A stretch of DNA of 64,000 nucleotides from Archaeoglobus neptunius. Its GTDB lineage: Archaea > Halobacteriota > Archaeoglobi > Archaeoglobales > Archaeoglobaceae. Position 1 is the first letter of the stretch, and each line of letters begins with the position of its first letter. Of this stretch, positions 45,526-54,325 are shown in pieces. The DNA lies in the NCBI RefSeq assembly GCF_016757965.1, contig NZ_JAEKIW010000011.1, positions 1-64,000 on the forward strand, read 5' to 3'. The translations under genes were made by a program, and so were the position numbers. The notes under the pieces are model-generated. The model made no database searches. It was not told where the DNA came from and saw only the letters and a program-made list of their open reading frames with translations.

Positions 45526-45914
45526 ACCACCTCGAAGTAGACTTTCCAGACCCCATTTTCGTCCTGACCTGTTCTGATCGTAACCTCGTCTCCAACCGAC
45601 ACATCATCAGCCCATCCCATTACTCTGACCTTCCCGAACCTAGCAATAGCAATTGTGTATGGCCTGCTCCGTTCAAACCCGCTCGGAATAGTATAAACAG
45701 TGGTAAACGCCTCAACCACTCCTCTACCATCAATCTCCACCCACTCCACTTCCCCACCACAAAAACAATCCGCTTTTGGTGGATAGTATTCTCTCCCACA
45801 CTCTCTGCAAGCTGTCTTGTAAACCTTCCCCCTCTCAAGTCCTTTCCAGAACTTTGCTGTCTTGGAGACGGGTATTCTGTGCCTCATCACCAACTCTCTG
45901 CTCTCAATAAACAT
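45522..45914 (-). CDS. DUF35 zinc-ribbon/OB-fold acyl-CoA protein
   Basis: A 130-residue partner of archaeal thiolases. A zinc ribbon (CRECGREYYPPKADCFCGG) precedes an OB-fold (VVEAFTTVYTIPSGFERSRP, then YTIAIARFGKVRVMGWADDV). In archaeal thiolase/HMG-CoA synthase complexes this protein bridges CoA substrates between enzymes. It follows the thiolase after four bases, which fits that role. Confidence 0.92.
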   Translation of the reverse strand: MFIESRELVMRHRIPVSKTAKFWKGLERGKVYKTACRECGREYYPPKADCFCGGEVEWVEIDGRGVVEAFTTVYTIPSGFERSRPYTIAIARFGKVRVMGWADDVSVGDEVTIRTGQDENGVWKVYFEVV

Positions 45915-45918
45915 ATCC

Positions 45919-47082
45919 TCACCTCCTGAATATCATAACAAACGCAAAATGTCCTGTTCCCCCTATATTGTGAATAAGAGCTCTGTTACTCCTTAGATCA
46001 ACCTGCAATCGCCCAGCCTCTTCCCTCAACTGCTTCACAACCTCATAAACCATAGCAACACCGGTAGCACCAAGAGGATGTCCTTTCGCCTTCAGGCCTC
46101 CGAATGTATTTACCGGCAGTTTTCCGCCAATCTCAGTATCCCCATTCTCAACCAGTCTGCCGCCCTCGCCTTTCCTGCAAAATCTGAGGTCTTCATAAGC
46201 CATAATCTCCGCAATTGTGAAACAGTCATGAACTGCTGCGAGATCAATCTCTTTTACAGGATTATCGATCCCAGCCTTCCTGTAGGCCATATCAGCAGCC
46301 ATAACGGCAGCCTTCAATCCCACAAAACTCTCCCTGTTGGTCATGTTCGATGTATCGGAAGCATATCCGGCAGATTCTATCCATACAACATTATCAATCC
46401 CTAGCTCCCTTATCCTCTCTTCACTCGCCAGAATTGCTGCTGCCGAGCCGTCGCTGATGGGAGAGCAATCGTAGAGTTTCAGAGGATATGCAATGTACCT
46501 GGAGTTCAGCACATCCTCAACCGTAATCTCCTTCTGAAAATGCGCTTTCGGATTTTTGACTGCATTTCCATGTGCTTTAACGGCTACCTTTGCAAGCTGT
46601 TCCTCGGTTGTTCCGTATCTCGCCATGTGGGCTGTGGCATGCATAGCGTAATAGCCCGGAAAGGTCGTGCCGTATTGATGAAACTCCCAGAGGTAGTTTC
46701 CTGCTCTCCCCCCAATGGCAAGGGAAACTGCAGTCTCAATCTCAGTCATTTTCTCAACACCGATAGCTATGGCCACATCTGCCATTCCGGATGCAATAGA
46801 GGTGCAGGCAGCATAAATCGCAGCCGTTCCGGTTGCACATGCCGCCTCAACCCGAAACGGCCCCCTGTCCTCAAATCCACAGTACTCATTAACCGGTACG
46901 GCCGGCATGAGTTCGTATCCTCTGGTGTTAACGCTACCAACAACGCTCAGATCGATATCGTCCTGAGCTATTCCAGCATCTTCAAGAGCCTCTTTTACCG
47001 CCTCGTATGACAGTTCCTGAATTGTAACATCATCCCTTCTGCCGAATTTCGAGCAGCCAACTCCGATAACCCCTACTCTCAT
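45919..47082 (-). CDS. Thiolase (acetyl-CoA acetyltransferase type)
   Basis: A 387-residue archaeal thiolase. The nucleophilic cysteine lies in VEAACATGTAAIYAACTSIA, and the remaining catalytic histidines in AAVHDCFTIAEI and LKAKGHPLGATGVAMVYEV. Archaeal thiolases of this type need the DUF35 partner encoded next. It opens the beta-oxidation operon, with an Lrp-type regulator gene upstream on the same strand. Confidence 0.93.
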   Translation of the reverse strand: MRVGVIGVGCSKFGRRDDVTIQELSYEAVKEALEDAGIAQDDIDLSVVGSVNTRGYELMPAVPVNEYCGFEDRGPFRVEAACATGTAAIYAACTSIASGMADVAIAIGVEKMTEIETAVSLAIGGRAGNYLWEFHQYGTTFPGYYAMHATAHMARYGTTEEQLAKVAVKAHGNAVKNPKAHFQKEITVEDVLNSRYIAYPLKLYDCSPISDGSAAAILASEERIRELGIDNVVWIESAGYASDTSNMTNRESFVGLKAAVMAADMAYRKAGIDNPVKEIDLAAVHDCFTIAEIMAYEDLRFCRKGEGGRLVENGDTEIGGKLPVNTFGGLKAKGHPLGATGVAMVYEVVKQLREEAGRLQVDLRSNRALIHNIGGTGHFAFVMIFRR

Positions 47083-47175
47083 TAGATCCAGTTCTCTGCT
47101 TCATATATAATTCTTTCTTGTAATATGAACTGATCTAAAAATAGTTTACACAAAATAAGAATCTAAAATAATAAA

Positions 47176-47664
47176 TCAATCCAGTATTGTCCGCCTGTGA
47201 TCCTTATGGGATTTCGAGGATATGTACGTCGTGAGGTGATTTATTCTGATTCCATTCTTCACAAACCACTCCATAAACTTTCTTCTCTGCTCGTTAAATT
47301 CTGAAATATCTTTATACCGCACGATGAGACAGAGATCATATGCGGAACCAACCAGCTCCAGGATGTTCTCGACAAAATCGAGTTTTTTGAAATGCTCTAT
47401 TACCTCATCAATTCTGGGTTTTGATTCTATATCCAGATCGATGAAGGTGACAGTAAGGGTGCTCAATCCAAGTTTCTGATAATTGGCCTTCCAGTAGCCC
47501 TCCTTTATTTTTATCAGGTATTCGCTCTCTTCAAGCGTTCTGACTCTGTTCTGAACGGTTCTTAAGGTTATCCCGAGCATGTCAGCAATTTCACTCTGAG
47601 TCTTGCCCCTCAGAATGTTTTCAATTATGGCCTTATCTATATCATCAAGCTGTCCTTTTCGCAT
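47176..47664 (-). CDS. Lrp/AsnC family transcriptional regulator
   Basis: A 162-residue protein with an N-terminal helix-turn-helix (QLDDIDKAIIENILRGKTQS, then EIADMLGITLRTVQNRVRTL) and a C-terminal RAM-like ligand domain (YDLCLIVRYKDISEF). It lies directly upstream of the thiolase operon on the same strand and is a candidate regulator of it. GTATACTA near 47671-47678 and a TATA-like TATTTTT precede the gene, possibly a self-binding site. Confidence 0.88.
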   Translation of the reverse strand: MRKGQLDDIDKAIIENILRGKTQSEIADMLGITLRTVQNRVRTLEESEYLIKIKEGYWKANYQKLGLSTLTVTFIDLDIESKPRIDEVIEHFKKLDFVENILELVGSAYDLCLIVRYKDISEFNEQRRKFMEWFVKNGIRINHLTTYISSKSHKDHRRTILD

Positions 47665-47747
47665 AATATGAAGTATACTAAAAATATAAAAATTTTATGT
47701 TTGCCATTCAATGGCAATTTATAGGGAAAGTGGTGAATAATAATATT

Positions 47748-48095
47748 CTACGCTCTGATTTCTGCCCATTTGTCCTCATTTTCCGAAACTCTAACTCTAA
47801 TAACTTTCAAGCCCTTTTCCCGAAGTTTCTCGAAAATATAGATACAGATATTCTCGGAAGTTGGAATTTCTATTATCTCATTGATAAACCTATGGTCGAA
47901 TTCCGAAATTACGGCATTAACTTCCTTTTTAAGATCAAAAAAGTCCATAACCATTCCGTTTCCTTTGATCTCTCCGGCTATCTCCACTTCTACCCTGAAA
48001 TTATGTCCGTGGATTCGCCCGCACCTTTGATGGCCCGGAATGCTGTGGGCCGCACTGAATGATGTCAGGACGCCAATTATCATCTCCGCCATCAT
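47748..48095 (-). CDS. queD: 6-carboxytetrahydropterin synthase QueD
   Basis: Second step of 7-cyano-7-deazaguanine synthesis for archaeosine in tRNA. Zinc histidines lie in SAAHSIPGHQRCGRIHGHNF (with the catalytic cysteine), and a YxPTSEN-like motif appears as EIPTSENICIYIF, in 115 residues. It overlaps queE by four bases, in the order queC-queE-queD. Confidence 0.93.
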   Translation of the reverse strand: MMAEMIIGVLTSFSAAHSIPGHQRCGRIHGHNFRVEVEIAGEIKGNGMVMDFFDLKKEVNAVISEFDHRFINEIIEIPTSENICIYIFEKLREKGLKVIRVRVSENEDKWAEIRA

Positions 48096-48769
48096 CTCAC
48101 CCCCAAATATTTATGAACCTGAGGGATAACCCTCGTATCGGCGAATTCCATCATCTTATCCTGCAGCTTAAGTATTTTTTCCACCCCGCTACCAAAAACA
48201 GGCTGGAGAACGAAGCCAAATACATAGTTCTTGATTTCCAACGCTGAGTTTATTATCTCTTCCTCATCAAAATCATCCGGAAGAACTATCTTGCAGAAGG
48301 TTTTTCTATTTCTTGTGTTTTTCAGAATTTTAAAGCACTCTACGGTTTTTTCCAGCACCTCGTCATATCCTTCCACCCTCGACTCCCTGACCTTCAGGTC
48401 ACCGGCTACATAATCCACAAATCTAAGCTTTCTGGCCTTTTCCGGCAGAGTCATGTTCGATTCGAGGTAAAACGGTTTTGTCCTGTTGAGGTTGGAAATA
48501 AACTCTGCATGCAGCATCGGTTCTCCTCCTGTGAGGCAGACAGAGTGGACCCTCGAAGTGTCGATTAAGTTCTGTACGTACGTTGCAGAGACGGGATTAA
48601 GAATCTGTCTGCCTCTGATACGATCATGGCACTTCTCCGAGGTTTTAGGAGTATCACAGTAGTAGCAGTTCAAATTACAGCCAGAAAATCGAATGAAGAG
48701 CTGCTTAACTCCAACGTAGAAGCCTTCTCCCTGAACTGACCTGAAAATCTCAATCAGATTTGCTCTCAT
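48092..48769 (-). CDS. queE: 7-carboxy-7-deazaguanine synthase QueE
   Basis: Radical SAM enzyme of the same pathway. The cluster motif is FSGCNLNCYYCDTP (C-x3-C-x2-C), and LTGGEPMLHAEF is the SAM-binding GGE segment. Length is 225 residues. EIFRSVQGEGFYVGVKQLFI is the family start. It overlaps queC by 20 bases. Confidence 0.95.
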   Translation of the reverse strand: MRANLIEIFRSVQGEGFYVGVKQLFIRFSGCNLNCYYCDTPKTSEKCHDRIRGRQILNPVSATYVQNLIDTSRVHSVCLTGGEPMLHAEFISNLNRTKPFYLESNMTLPEKARKLRFVDYVAGDLKVRESRVEGYDEVLEKTVECFKILKNTRNRKTFCKIVLPDDFDEEEIINSALEIKNYVFGFVLQPVFGSGVEKILKLQDKMMEFADTRVIPQVHKYLGVR

Positions 48770-49478
48770 CCTCCTTCATCTCTTCATAGGTTTTTACTGC
48801 AATTTCCCACTCTTCATCACTCAGAAGCGGATCCCTGGTTTTATTGATAATAAATGCCTCCGTCCTTTCCAGACATGTGCCACAGCTCAGGCATGGCCTG
48901 TCATTTCCCTCATAGCAGCTCCAGGTAAGTTCGTATGGAACTCCGAGCTGCAGTCCCAGTTTTACTATATCGGCCTTGGTCATCTCGACAAACGGAGCCT
49001 TTACCTCTACAGGAGTCCACAGATTGCCGAGATACACAGCCGTGTCTAGAGCCTTTACAAATTCCTTCCTGCAGTCAGGGTAAATGCTGTAATCACTCAG
49101 GTGTGCAGCGTAGTATACCTCCCCAGCTCCAATTTTAACAGCGTATCCTGCAGCAATTGACAGCAGTATCATGTTTCTGTTCGGTACTATTGTTCTTTTC
49201 TGGCTTTCCTCTGTGTAAAATGCCTTTGGTACCTCATCCTCCCCTGTCAACGCCCCATGAGATATCAGATCATGAATCGTTGATATGTCAACCTGCAGGT
49301 AATGTACCTTGCCTCTCTTCCCCGCCTCCTCTGCAACCCTCTCTGCACTCACCATCTCCTTCGAATGCTTTTGCCCATAGTAAAAGCTGATGGCGTGAAC
49401 CTCATATCCTTTATCCAGGAGGTAGTAGAGCAGGGTTGACGAATCGACACCACCGCTCAGCAGCATTACAGCTTTCAT
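48750..49478 (-). CDS. queC: 7-cyano-7-deazaguanine synthase QueC
   Basis: ATP-dependent enzyme that turns 7-carboxy-7-deazaguanine into preQ0, which archaea insert into tRNA and convert to archaeosine. The PP-loop LLSGGVDSSTLLYYL is at the N-terminus and the zinc cysteines lie in WSCYEGNDRPCLSCGTC. The start MKAVMLLSGG at 49478 is preferred to the in-frame ATG at 49502. It begins the queCED operon. Confidence 0.95.
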   Translation of the reverse strand: MKAVMLLSGGVDSSTLLYYLLDKGYEVHAISFYYGQKHSKEMVSAERVAEEAGKRGKVHYLQVDISTIHDLISHGALTGEDEVPKAFYTEESQKRTIVPNRNMILLSIAAGYAVKIGAGEVYYAAHLSDYSIYPDCRKEFVKALDTAVYLGNLWTPVEVKAPFVEMTKADIVKLGLQLGVPYELTWSCYEGNDRPCLSCGTCLERTEAFIINKTRDPLLSDEEWEIAVKTYEEMKEDESKSD

Positions 49479-49560
49479 GAAAAAACTCTGTAAGATTTGC
49501 ATAAGAATGCATCGGGCTTACCACAATATTCATAAATCCACAGCTGGAGTGTTACTCTAA

Positions 49561-49643
49561 GCGGGGGTTGCCGAGCGGACAAAGGCGCAGGATTGAGGGT
49601 CCTGTCCCGTAGGGGTTCGAGGGTTCGAATCCCTCCCCCCGCA
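49561..49643 (+). tRNA. tRNA-Leu (GAG anticodon)
   Basis: The seven-base acceptor stem GCGGGGG pairs with CCCCCGC (49636-49642), with discriminator A at 49643. The anticodon stem CAGGA/TCCTG encloses TTGAGGG, giving anticodon GAG. A long variable arm marks a type II tRNA, and the T arm is GGGTTCGAATCCC. CCA is not encoded and no intron is present. A TATA-like TTCATAAAT lies about 30 bases upstream. Confidence 0.95.
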
Positions 49644-49697
49644 CTTCAGGACTACTGGATCTGAATATAAGCCGCCAGAAACAAAATGGTTCTAAAC

Positions 49698-50042
49698 TCA
49701 ACCTCTGACCACGGTGTCAATTATCTGTATAAGCTCCCGTTTTGTAAAGGGCTTTTCAATGACTTCCTTAACACCGACGCTTTTCAGAACGTCCTCCCTT
49801 TTCGCAAAGGCTGTAACGGCTATAATTTTTGCCCTAGGATCCATGGAAAGAATCTCTTTGCTTGCATATATTCCATCCATAACTGGCATAAATATATCCA
49901 TCAGAACAATGTCCGGTTTAAGCTTTCTGTACATCTCCACAGCTTCTTTACCATTTCTAGCGTGGTATACCTCAAATTCCTGCAGAATAATCTTAAAAAT
50001 CTCGTAAACATCCTCATTGTCATCTACCACCAAGGCACGCAT
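49698..50042 (-). CDS. Stand-alone response regulator receiver
   Basis: A 114-residue receiver domain with no output domain. ALVVDDNED supplies the acidic pair, VLMDIFMPVMDG the phosphoacceptor aspartate, AVTAFAK the conserved threonine, and IEKPFTKREL the lysine. Such regulators act through protein contacts. It may serve one of the two PAS sensors of the window, but those are over 20 kb away. The start at 50042 gives the canonical length; the frame extends to 50105 without support. Confidence 0.9.
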   Translation of the reverse strand: MRALVVDDNEDVYEIFKIILQEFEVYHARNGKEAVEMYRKLKPDIVLMDIFMPVMDGIYASKEILSMDPRAKIIAVTAFAKREDVLKSVGVKEVIEKPFTKRELIQIIDTVVRG

Positions 50043-50514
50043 TCGTCTTACTTTTGCTGGTAGGCAGCTAAAAATCTTTCGGTGTCCGTGGGACACAAAA
50101 TACAACTAGGCTTATCAGCCTTTTTTCGAAATCGGTTCTGTGGGGTCTTGAGGAACAGTCTCAGGAGTCCATTAGACAGGTGCTATTCTGTCTTTCCATC
50201 CGCAACAGTCAGCAGATATGTATCAATTTCAAGCATCCTGCATCCTGATTATTATGCTCGATGCGAGGAGTAGAAACTTCATCCAGGATCCTGCAGAGGA
50301 GACAATAAGCATATGAAGAGCTGTACAGAAGTTTTCGAGTCAATTTAACCCAATTCTCGCAGACTGCGAGGAGGTATCAAAGCTCTCCAGAATACGATTT
50401 AGACCCGGATAGCATCTCATAGTCAAAGAGAGAATTAAAGGTCTGAAAAAGAGGAAGGAACGATCACAGAAGTTCTGCCAGTGGTTCTGGATTTTCCCTC
50501 CGGCTAATTTCTGG
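50043..50514. other. Long intergenic region with two hairpins, no gene seen
   Basis: About 470 bases without a credible gene. A perfect hairpin GTGTCC-GTG-GGACAC lies at 50082-50096, upstream of the response regulator. A terminator-like hairpin on the + strand, AGGCT-TATC-AGCCT followed by a T-run, lies at 50108-50126. Open frames here (for example 50340-50591 on the minus strand) have no family likeness and no start signals. Confidence 0.5.
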
Positions 50515-51582
50515 CTAGTTTTTGGAATAACATCCCAGAGGTTTTCCCTCAAAAATTGCGGTGAGGCAGAGATTGCAGGATTTGCAGTCACTCCTGTCCG
50601 CTTCCCCTGCCATCATTTTCCTTGGCAAAAACGGGTCTCTGATCAGGGGTCTTGACATTGAGACGAACTCAACCTTCTCAAGCAGAGATTCCGCAACATC
50701 AAGACTCCTCACACCACCAACCACCATCACCGGAATATTCACAGCTTCCTTTATCCTGAAAGCGTAATCTCTGAAATAAGCCTCCCCGCTTTTACCTACC
50801 TTCTGACTCACAACATTATAGCGCTGATGGTAAATGGACTCGTACATACCTCCACTGACCTCGATGGCTTCAAAGCCGATATCATCAAGCAGTTTCGCTA
50901 TTCTCACTGCCTCACCCACCTCAAGACCTCCCGGCACGAAATCACAGGCGTTCATCTTGATCATCACCGGAATCCTGCTCTTCCCCCTGATCCCTTCAAA
51001 GATGTCCAGAAGGATCTTTGCCCTTTCCCTACCGTACTCATCCTTTCTGCGGTTCGTATGTGGAGAGATAAACTCACTGAGCAAATATCCATGTGCAGCG
51101 TGTAGCTGAACGGCGTCAAATCCTGCCTTTTCAGCTCTCAGGGCAGCATTCACGAAATCATCAATTACCCTCTCTATATCCTCCCCAGTCATCTCCCTTG
51201 GCTCAATTCCCGTGAATGGATCCTTTACTGCGGATGGGGCTACGGGACTTATGAAGGTCTGTCTTCCGGCGTGGGCAAGCTGAGCAACGAAAACCACACT
51301 CCTATCAGCTTTTTTCACCGTCGAGACGAGTTTTTTTAAACCATCAACATGCCTGTCCTCGCTTATTCCCGTCATCTTGTAGGATGCTCTGCCCTCTTCA
51401 CTGACAAACATGTACCCGGTGATTACAGTTCCCGCCCCACCTTCTGCAAGCTTTTTGTAGAGTTCGACCATCTCATCTGTAACAAAACCCTCTTTTGTCG
51501 CCATTGACTCTGCCGTGGCCGACCTCACTAGTCTGTTTTTCATCCTCAGGTTTTCCGTTTCAACCGGTGTGAAAAGGAGCAT
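50515..51582 (-). CDS. NADH:flavin oxidoreductase (old yellow enzyme family)
   Basis: A 355-residue FMN ene-reductase. The start LFTPVETENLRMKNRLVRSA, the substrate motif QLHAAHGYLLSEFISPHTNR and RKDEYG are typical. A cysteine group at the end (CKSCNLCLTAIF then LGCYS) matches the start of the iron-sulfur binding motif of the larger dienoyl-CoA reductases, but the C-terminal FAD/NAD domains are missing. A role with the nearby fatty-acid genes is possible. It is one base from the nitroreductase gene upstream. Confidence 0.9.
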   Translation of the reverse strand: MLLFTPVETENLRMKNRLVRSATAESMATKEGFVTDEMVELYKKLAEGGAGTVITGYMFVSEEGRASYKMTGISEDRHVDGLKKLVSTVKKADRSVVFVAQLAHAGRQTFISPVAPSAVKDPFTGIEPREMTGEDIERVIDDFVNAALRAEKAGFDAVQLHAAHGYLLSEFISPHTNRRKDEYGRERAKILLDIFEGIRGKSRIPVMIKMNACDFVPGGLEVGEAVRIAKLLDDIGFEAIEVSGGMYESIYHQRYNVVSQKVGKSGEAYFRDYAFRIKEAVNIPVMVVGGVRSLDVAESLLEKVEFVSMSRPLIRDPFLPRKMMAGEADRSDCKSCNLCLTAIFEGKPLGCYSKN

Positions 51583-52167
51583 CTAATTCACCATCCACAC
51601 CACTTTTTTATCGACATCCCTTCTTGGCGGTACGGGTGGCTCTTTGGCAGGATATCCAACAGTTACCACTGCAACAAGCTTTTTACCCTCTATTCCCAGA
51701 GCCTTATTTATCTCATCCTCCACATGTACGGGCCCCGTCATCCAGCAAGTGCCAAGTCCAAGAGAGTGGGCGGCAAGGAGCATGTTTTGAATTGCAGCCG
51801 CAACACTCTGCACATCGCTGTAATCATCGCCAGTAGGAGTGTAGTAGGCAAAAACCGCTGCCGGTGCATTACCAAGATTCCTGAAAAATCTTTTGGTCTG
51901 CTCTATAACTTTCGGCCTGTCTGCAAAGAACCTCTGCAGCCTTGGGAGAATGTGGTCGTAACCTTTCTGAACTATGCTTATCAGATTTTTAAGCCTCTCA
52001 CCGGAAACCACCACAAAAAACCATTGCTGCCTGTTCATCGCCGATGGTGCCCACATGGCAAGTTCAATAATTTTTTCCAGTTTCTCTCTTTCCACCGCTC
52101 TATCCTGATACATCCTGTGGCTCCTTCTTGTCTTTATTGCTCTCTCCACACATTCAAAAAACTCCAT
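51583..52167 (-). CDS. Nitroreductase family protein
   Basis: A FMN-dependent reductase of about 194 residues. RRSHRMYQDRAVEREKLEKI, then WAPSAMNRQQWFFVVV and GLGTCWMTGP mark FMN-binding residues of the family. The natural electron acceptor is not evident. The frame opens at 52179, but MEFFECVERAIKTRRS at 52167 is the family-like start. It precedes an old yellow enzyme gene in a two-gene flavoenzyme operon. Confidence 0.9.
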   Translation of the reverse strand: MEFFECVERAIKTRRSHRMYQDRAVEREKLEKIIELAMWAPSAMNRQQWFFVVVSGERLKNLISIVQKGYDHILPRLQRFFADRPKVIEQTKRFFRNLGNAPAAVFAYYTPTGDDYSDVQSVAAAIQNMLLAAHSLGLGTCWMTGPVHVEDEINKALGIEGKKLVAVVTVGYPAKEPPVPPRRDVDKKVVWMVN

Positions 52168-52239
52168 AAGAATTAACAATTTAATACAGATAAAAACGTT
52201 TTGAAAAGACCTTTATATTCTCACGGTAATTTGTTTTAG

Positions 52240-53319
52240 ATGGTTACAGGCATTGTATTTCACGAGGAATATTTGAAACATGAACAGAGTCCAACACATC
52301 CCGAGCGAAGAGAAAGACTGGCGTACACGATGGACCAGCTAAGAGAGGAAGGAATTTTTGATTCAGAAAATATAGTCATCCTGGAGCCGTTTAGGGCTAG
52401 CAGGAAAGACGTTCTGGAGGTACACACCAGGGAATACGTAGAGTTTCTGGAGAGGGAGAGCAAAACGGGGGGTATGATTGACTTCGATACCAACATACCT
52501 GTAGGCGTTTTTGAAAGGGCTCTTCTTGCCGTTGGTGGTGCGATAAGGGCTGCAGAGGCTGTTGTTGATGGAGAGTGCAAAAATGCATTTGCAATGATTC
52601 GACCACCGGGACACCATGCAAAGCCGTATATCGGTGCTGGTTTTTGCTATTTCAACAATATGGCCATAATGGTAAAGTGGATTCTTAAAAACGGGTTTGA
52701 CAGAGTGGCAATTCTTGACTGGGATGCTCACCACGGAGATGGCACGCAGGAAATATTTTACGATGATGACAGGGTTCTCTTCATCTCAACACATCAGATG
52801 CCGCTCTACCCCGGAACGGGCTATCCCGAGGAATGTGGGACCGGAAAAGGAGAGGGTTACACGGTGAATATACCACTCCCTCCCGGAACGGGAGACGAAG
52901 GCTACATGATGGTCATAGATGAAATTATCGAGCCTGTAATAAACGAATTCAAACCCGAATTTATAGCGATCTCCGCTGGCCAGGACAATCACTTTACAGA
53001 CCCGATAACAAGTCTAGCCTTGACATCCAGAGGGTACGCTGAGATTATGAGAAGGGCGGTTGAAATGTCGGAAAGACTCTGTGAGGGCAGACTTGTAGCC
53101 GTTCTTGAGGGAGGGTACAGTGTTGAGGGTGCATTGCCATACACGAATCTTGGAATTATCGCCGCCATGGCAGGGATGGATATTTCATCCATCCGGGAGC
53201 CCGAAAACTACCTTGCAGAGCTTATGTGGAGAAAAAGGGATTCGGCTTTGGCCAAGCTGAAGGCAAATATAGAGGATGTGAAAAAAGTTCACTCAAAATA
53301 CTGGGACTGTTTTGGATGA
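52240..53319 (+). CDS. Histone deacetylase/AcuC family protein
   Basis: A zinc-dependent deacetylase of 359 residues. The catalytic histidine pair and metal ligands appear in MIRPPGHHAKPYIGAGFCYF and ILDWDAHHGDGTQEIFY, with the second metal aspartate and the transition-state tyrosine in the later LEGGYSVEGAL region. In archaea the target may be acetylated proteins such as Alba or histones, or acetylpolyamines. The stop overlaps the next start (ATGA at 53316). A TATA-like TTTATATTCTC lies 29 bases upstream. Confidence 0.93.
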   Translation: MVTGIVFHEEYLKHEQSPTHPERRERLAYTMDQLREEGIFDSENIVILEPFRASRKDVLEVHTREYVEFLERESKTGGMIDFDTNIPVGVFERALLAVGGAIRAAEAVVDGECKNAFAMIRPPGHHAKPYIGAGFCYFNNMAIMVKWILKNGFDRVAILDWDAHHGDGTQEIFYDDDRVLFISTHQMPLYPGTGYPEECGTGKGEGYTVNIPLPPGTGDEGYMMVIDEIIEPVINEFKPEFIAISAGQDNHFTDPITSLALTSRGYAEIMRRAVEMSERLCEGRLVAVLEGGYSVEGALPYTNLGIIAAMAGMDISSIREPENYLAELMWRKRDSALAKLKANIEDVKKVHSKYWDCFG

Positions 53320-53966
53320 ACCTCGAAAAACTCAGAAAAATCCAGGAGGATATCGCAAAAAGGGTCGAACTGTCAGACATGTACCCCATAGAAGAGGTGG
53401 AGTACGTTATTGGCGTTGATCAGGCTTTTTTAAATGACGAGGTAATCTCCTGCGCTGTGAAGTACACATTTCCCGATTTAGAAAAGGTTGACGAGGTCGT
53501 AGAGGTAGAAAAAGTGAGATTTCCTTACATACCAACCTTTCTGATGTTCAGGGAGGGAAAACCAGCAATAAATGCTGTGAAAAAGATTGCCGACGGTAAT
53601 TCGGTAATCCTGGTGGACGGCAGCGGTATTGCCCATCCCAGAAGATGCGGACTTGCGACATACCTTGCAGTTTACTTAAAAAAGCCCTCAATTGGTATAA
53701 CAAAGAAAAAGCTGTTTGGAAATGCAGTAAAGATCGATGACTCTCTGTGGAAACTGATGGATGGAGACAGACTAATCGGATACAGTTTAAAGAGCTGCAA
53801 GAGATGCAATCCGATATACATCTCACCGGGAAGCTTCATCTCGCCTAAGACTTCTCTAAAAATCGTTAAAATGTGTCTCAGAGGATACAAACTACCCGAA
53901 CCTGTCAGGATGGCGGACAGACTTGCAAGAGAGTTCAAAAGAAGCTTAACCTCAAAGCTTAAATAA
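53316..53966 (+). CDS. nfi: Endonuclease V
   Basis: Cuts DNA near deaminated bases, mainly hypoxanthine. VIGVDQAFLND supplies the first catalytic aspartate, VRFPYIPTFLMFREG the substrate-binding tyrosine loop, and VILVDGSGIAHPRRCG the second acidic group; SIGITKKKLFG follows. Total 216 residues. The ATG at 53316 (overlapping the previous stop) is preferred; the frame to 53226 lies within the deacetylase gene. Tied by translation to the deacetylase. Confidence 0.93.
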   Translation: MNLEKLRKIQEDIAKRVELSDMYPIEEVEYVIGVDQAFLNDEVISCAVKYTFPDLEKVDEVVEVEKVRFPYIPTFLMFREGKPAINAVKKIADGNSVILVDGSGIAHPRRCGLATYLAVYLKKPSIGITKKKLFGNAVKIDDSLWKLMDGDRLIGYSLKSCKRCNPIYISPGSFISPKTSLKIVKMCLRGYKLPEPVRMADRLAREFKRSLTSKLK

Positions 53967-53989
53967 CAGTAACCCGAAAAATCTACTAG

Positions 53990-54064
53990 AGCGGGGTGGG
54001 GTAGTCAGGTAATCCCGGCGGGCTCATAACCCGCAGATCCGTGGTTCAAATCCACGCCCCGCTA
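53990..54064 (+). tRNA. Initiator tRNA-Met (CAT anticodon)
   Basis: The acceptor AGCGGGG pairs with CCCCGCT (54057-54063), with A at 54064. The A1-T72 pair and the three G-C pairs at the base of the anticodon stem (GCGGG CTCATAA CCCGC) are archaeal initiator marks. The T arm is GTGGTTCAAATCCAC. No intron and no encoded CCA. Confidence 0.93.
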
Positions 54065-54325
54065 TTTGCCAAGCTCCCACCTCCCCCGCTTTTTACAGTT
54101 TTTTCGCAAACTGGATGCCATGCAACCTCTTTAACTCCAGGATCCAAGATGGAGAGCCTGAAAATCAGGAACTGAATGGTGTGTGGAAGCGATTTCAGTT
54201 ATTCACTATTTTTTGGTAAAAACATCAAACCAGAAGACTTTCAAAACACTTATATAGTTAACACTTTTCTAAATTTTCATATTACAAATTGACACCAAAA
54301 TTAAGCTAAATAACAAGGTGGTACG
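54065..54325. promoter_or_regulatory. Intergenic region with promoter of the Dpp-type operon
   Basis: Of 261 non-coding bases, the end holds a TATA box (CTTATATAG, 54249-54257) about 70 bases before the methyltransferase start, and AAGGTGGT at 54316-54323 as ribosome-binding site. GTTAAC and other AT-rich short dyads occur between. I see no other gene. Confidence 0.5.

Noticed and set aside
46540-47010. A 156-codon + strand frame opposite the thiolase
   Set aside because: Antisense shadow; the thiolase has all catalytic motifs.
50340-50591. An 83-codon minus-strand frame after the old yellow enzyme gene
   Set aside because: It overlaps the end of the flavoenzyme in another frame and lacks a start signal or family match.
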